Under the pieces are notes generated by a model. The model was not told where the DNA came from and did not search any database. It saw only the letters and a program-made list of their open reading frames with translations. Of a stretch of 64,000 nucleotides of DNA, positions 60,324 through 64,000 are shown piece by piece. A program made the translations under genes and the position numbers. This DNA comes from Candidatus Nitrosopumilus sp. (lineage in GTDB: Archaea > Thermoproteota > Nitrososphaeria > Nitrososphaerales > Nitrosopumilaceae). The stretch spans positions 1 through 64,000 of the forward strand of contig JAEFCZ010000044.1 of the NCBI GenBank assembly GCA_016125975.1. The letters run 5' to 3'. Each line of letters starts with the position of its first letter. The stretch's first letter is position 1.

Positions 60324-61852
60324 GTTTAGGATTCGTAATAGGAGAATCAAAGCCTACATTTGTAACTGCAATCACGTCAAGAGCTCTATCAGTTGGAGAA
60401 TACATCAAAATTGGTTCTGATGAAGGAGAAATTTTAGGATTAGTTGAAAAATCATCTGTGTCAAGTGCGGCATTTACAGATGTTAGAAATTTTGATGAGG
60501 CAGCAGAAAGTACTGAAATTGCAGAGTTAAACAAAAGAGACAAGACATTTACGGCACATATTGGAATTTTGGGATTTTTAGAGAATCTGAGAAAAGGTCA
60601 ATCAATCATATCTGCAATTCCATCCATTCCAGGCACGGAAATAACTCAACCAAGCAAACCAGACTTGGAAGAAATCTTTAGCCCAAAAAATAATGGATGG
60701 GTAAAGATTGGAAATCTTTTGAGAAACAAAACAATTGATGCAAAAGTGAACTTGGATAAGATTGTCTCAAGACATTTAGGAATTTTAGCAATGACGGGTA
60801 TGGGTAAGAGTAATCTTGTATCACTAGTTACAAAACAAATTTCCAAACTAAAAGGAACTGTAATAATTTTTGATTATCATAATGATTACACAACACTAAA
60901 CATCCCACGAATCAATGTTGTGGATGCAAAAATTAATCCCAGATTACTTGATGCTGATCAACTTTCAGAAGTTTTAGAGATTAGAGATGGTGCAAATGTC
61001 CAACAACGTGTATTGAGGATGGCATTTACAAAACATGTCAAAGAATCAAAAGAATTTTGGAGTAAGCTTGAAAATGAAATAGATTTTATTGTAAACTCAG
61101 AAGACAAAAAACTAAAAGAAATCAGAACATCAGCATACAGAGTTCAAGACATCATAGAAGAAGCTCAAAAAAGATTTGAAGATATCTTAGATCCTGATAT
61201 GGGGGATCCAATTAGTTTTATCAAAGAAGGACGTACTAACATTCTTAACATTTCAGAACTATCTGAAAAGCAAGCAAATGTTGCAGTAGCATTTTACTTA
61301 CAACAGTTACTCAAAGATAGAAAAGACGCAAGTATTGCAAGACATGGAAAAAGTAAGAAGGAAAGAAACTACAGGTTTAATTCTCCAATTTTTGTAATAA
61401 TAGAAGAAGCACATGTTTTCATTCCAAAAGATCATGACACAAGTGCAAAATACTGGGCAGCAAAAATTGCCAGAGAAGGAAGGAAATTCGGGTTAGGGTT
61501 AGGCGTCGTATCTCAAAGACCTCGAAGTGTAGACCTCAATGTCCTCAGCCAGATGGGCTCTTTTGCAATAATGAAGATAATTCAAGAAGATGATCAACGT
61601 CAAATAGCCTCAGCAACTGAATCAACTAGTCGTGAATTGATTGCTCAATTAACCTCATTAAATGTTGGTGATGCAGTCCTAGTTGGGCAATGGACAAATT
61701 TACCATCACTAGTACATGTTGAGGAAGTCAAAGAGAAAATCATGGGTGCAGACCAAAGTGCAGTAAATGCATGGGCCAATGCAGAAAAAATGAAAGAAGT
61801 TGCAGTAGAATCAACACAGGGACTTGTACAGAAAGATTTGTTGTTAGACTAA
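60320..61852 (+). CDS. herA: HerA-type bipolar DNA helicase
   Basis: MTGMGKSNLVSLV Walker A, FVIIEEAHVFIPKDHD, VVSQRPRSVDLNVLSQ. Confidence 0.96.
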   Translation: MSLGFVIGESKPTFVTAITSRALSVGEYIKIGSDEGEILGLVEKSSVSSAAFTDVRNFDEAAESTEIAELNKRDKTFTAHIGILGFLENLRKGQSIISAIPSIPGTEITQPSKPDLEEIFSPKNNGWVKIGNLLRNKTIDAKVNLDKIVSRHLGILAMTGMGKSNLVSLVTKQISKLKGTVIIFDYHNDYTTLNIPRINVVDAKINPRLLDADQLSEVLEIRDGANVQQRVLRMAFTKHVKESKEFWSKLENEIDFIVNSEDKKLKEIRTSAYRVQDIIEEAQKRFEDILDPDMGDPISFIKEGRTNILNISELSEKQANVAVAFYLQQLLKDRKDASIARHGKSKKERNYRFNSPIFVIIEEAHVFIPKDHDTSAKYWAAKIAREGRKFGLGLGVVSQRPRSVDLNVLSQMGSFAIMKIIQEDDQRQIASATESTSRELIAQLTSLNVGDAVLVGQWTNLPSLVHVEEVKEKIMGADQSAVNAWANAEKMKEVAVESTQGLVQKDLLLD

Positions 61853-62994
61853 TGTTATTTTCACATATTTCAGACACACATTTAGGATTAGTACAATATG
61901 GTTCAGAAGAACGTGCACAAGACATCTATGATGTGTTTAATCAATCAATTGATACATCAATCAAAGATCATGTAGATTTTGTAATTTTTGCAGGAGATAT
62001 ATTTCATGTTCCAAATCCAAATGGTACTGCAATTGTACAAATGGCAAATGGATTAAAACGATTAAAACAAAACAATATTGATTCATTTTTTATTTTGGGT
62101 GAGCACGACATAAGTAGAATTAGAACAACACCAATTCCCTATGTTTATCATAATTTAGAATTCTCAAAGTATATTGGCCAAGGAAAACCAATTGAATACA
62201 AAGGTGTTCTTCTTGCAGGATTTGATAAAATAAGAAAAACAGAAATTCCTCAATATGAAGAAAAATTTGAAGTAGTTGATAAAGAAGCACAAAATTTTTC
62301 GGGACATAAAATTTTAGTTTTGCACCAGGGCATTACAGAATTTAACAAATTTGCAGGAGAATTACAATCAACAGATCTTCCTAAAAATTTTACATACTAT
62401 GCAATGGGCCATCTTCATGACACAGACATTAAGAAATTCAACCATCTAAATGGACCAATTGCATATCCAGGATCAATAGAACTGACAACAAGTGAGGGAA
62501 TTAAAGAAGCAAAGAAAGGATTCTTTGAAGTAGATATTTCAAGACAAGAGGCAAAACCAAACTGGATTGATCTTGATACAAGACCACAATTTTCATTCAA
62601 AACAAAATATCAAGAGTTATCAAAAACAATCGATGAGGTTTCTGAAAAAATCACAGGGCTTTCAAAAAAACCCATTGTGGAAATGAACATTCAAGGAGAA
62701 AATATAGAAACAGACCATATTCAGGCACAAATTGCAAGGCTAAATTCAATGGTTTTGAGGTGTTTTTGGAGAATTAGCAGAAAACAAGTCTCAGACTCTT
62801 CAGTATTCCTAGACAGACCAAATATCATAGATGATGAGATGTTTAGACTCTCAGTTGATGCATTAGGCTCAGAACAAGCTGCCAATCTTGCCATAAAAGA
62901 ACTACTTCCAGTTTTATCATCAGGGCAGATTCAAGAAGCATCACAAATAATCATTGAAAATTTTGAGAAATTCAAAAAGGAGAAAAAACATTGA
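61852..62994 (+). CDS. mre11: Mre11 nuclease
   Basis: MLFSHISDTHLGLVQYG, VDFVIFAGDIFHVPNP, LGEHD; ORF track extends upstream but ATG 61852 overlaps the herA stop. Confidence 0.95.
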   Translation: MLFSHISDTHLGLVQYGSEERAQDIYDVFNQSIDTSIKDHVDFVIFAGDIFHVPNPNGTAIVQMANGLKRLKQNNIDSFFILGEHDISRIRTTPIPYVYHNLEFSKYIGQGKPIEYKGVLLAGFDKIRKTEIPQYEEKFEVVDKEAQNFSGHKILVLHQGITEFNKFAGELQSTDLPKNFTYYAMGHLHDTDIKKFNHLNGPIAYPGSIELTTSEGIKEAKKGFFEVDISRQEAKPNWIDLDTRPQFSFKTKYQELSKTIDEVSEKITGLSKKPIVEMNIQGENIETDHIQAQIARLNSMVLRCFWRISRKQVSDSSVFLDRPNIIDDEMFRLSVDALGSEQAANLAIKELLPVLSSGQIQEASQIIIENFEKFKKEKKH

Positions 62995-64000
62995 TCACAT
63001 CAATTGAATTGGGGGATTTTTTAGCCCATTCAAATACAAAACTAGATTTTGATAATGGTGTTACTGTTTTTGTAGGACATAATGGTGCAGGAAAATCAAG
63101 TGTAATTGATGCAATCACATTTGCGTTGTTTGGACAACATACAAGAAAATCTAACAAAGGTCTTATCAAACGTGGTTCAAATCAAGGATATGCTAAAGTA
63201 AACTTTTCAGTAAATGGAAAATATTTTGAAGCAGTAAGAAAGATAGACAGTAAAGGTACACTTTCAGCAAAATTCACTGAAATTGTTGGAGATGAAAAAG
63301 TAGAGATTGCAGCAGGTGAAAGAAAACAGTTTGGGGAATCAATGACTCAAGAAGTTGAAAAAGCAATAGGTCTTGATTTTGAAAAATTAAAAGTGGCATC
63401 AATTGTGCAGCAGGGGGAATTAAATGCAATAATTAATGCAAAACCAAAAGAGTTCAAAGAATTGCTCAACGCAATTATAGGAATTGATAAGCTTGATGTA
63501 GCTTCTGAATCAATGAAAGTGGTTAGCAAAGAATTTCGTGAAACTATTCGAGAAAAAATTGGATATGATGATACACATATTGAAATTTTATCAAGGGAGT
63601 TAGAGAGATATCAAAAAGAAATTGCAGAATCAGAACCTCAAAAAATCCACTTGGAAACTAACCAAAAAGAATTACAAAATAAAGTAGAAGAATTAAGAAA
63701 AAAAGTAGAAATTGATACACCAAAAATTGACAAACTCAACCAATTAGAATCCAGAAAAAAGGAACTAGTGGAATATGCAAAAAGGGCAATTCATGAAATT
63801 CAACAAGAAATAAGTGAAAATGAGCGTAAAATACGGGATTGTGAAGGGTGTTTTGAGCCTGCAAGCCTAAAAGAAGATTTAGAATCAAAAATACAAAAAA
63901 TAGAGCAAGCAGTAGAGGAAACATTAAAGAAAATTCAAGATATGAAAAGTCAGACAGCATCTCTTAGAGAAAAACAGCTACTTGCAGTAAAGCTTCAACT
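62991..64000 (+). CDS. rad50: Rad50 ATPase (truncated by the window end)
   Basis: TTG start overlapping the mre11 stop: ITSIELGDFLAHSNTKLDFDNGVTVFVGHNGAGKSSVIDAITFALFG, Q-loop QQGELNAIINAKP. Confidence 0.95.
   Translation, partial: MITSIELGDFLAHSNTKLDFDNGVTVFVGHNGAGKSSVIDAITFALFGQHTRKSNKGLIKRGSNQGYAKVNFSVNGKYFEAVRKIDSKGTLSAKFTEIVGDEKVEIAAGERKQFGESMTQEVEKAIGLDFEKLKVASIVQQGELNAIINAKPKEFKELLNAIIGIDKLDVASESMKVVSKEFRETIREKIGYDDTHIEILSRELERYQKEIAESEPQKIHLETNQKELQNKVEELRKKVEIDTPKIDKLNQLESRKKELVEYAKRAIHEIQQEISENERKIRDCEGCFEPASLKEDLESKIQKIEQAVEETLKKIQDMKSQTASLREKQLLAVKLQ

Overview
Archaeal chromosome segment, AT-rich. Gene content points strongly to Nitrososphaerota/Thaumarchaeota of the Nitrosopumilus type: eukaryote-like topoisomerase IB, CDC48, aEF-1beta, Rpo7/Spt4, GTP-dependent dephospho-CoA kinase, pyruvoyl-dependent ArgDC, proteasome alpha, many PEF-type or signal-peptide surface proteins, and small RAM-domain proteins. 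Most of the window is ordinary core genome. It includes a NurA-HerA-Mre11-Rad50 end-resection operon at the right edge, a nadC/nadA/nadX NAD cluster, and a heme-O synthase/cupredoxin locus. Two tRNAs are visible: elongator tRNA-Met with a 39-nt intron at a non-canonical site, next to a tyrosine recombinase, and tRNA-Thr(TGT). No rRNA operon or CRISPR array was seen. The most unusual area is 14.5-17.2 kb. It looks like a decayed accessory island with a frameshifted glutamine amidotransferase joined, at a short shared sequence, to a beheaded DNA methyltransferase, a multiply frameshifted unknown gene, and a truncated integrase. Single-base frameshifts also break several otherwise conserved genes (P-II-like protein, cupredoxin protein, two surface proteins). 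These could be real decay or consensus indel errors, and the sequence alone cannot separate the two. I did not find a convincing complete new system. The best leads are the tRNA-Met intron, the 15.02 kb junction, the split P-II gene, a possible structured RNA at 20.8 kb and a leader hairpin at 24.78 kb.
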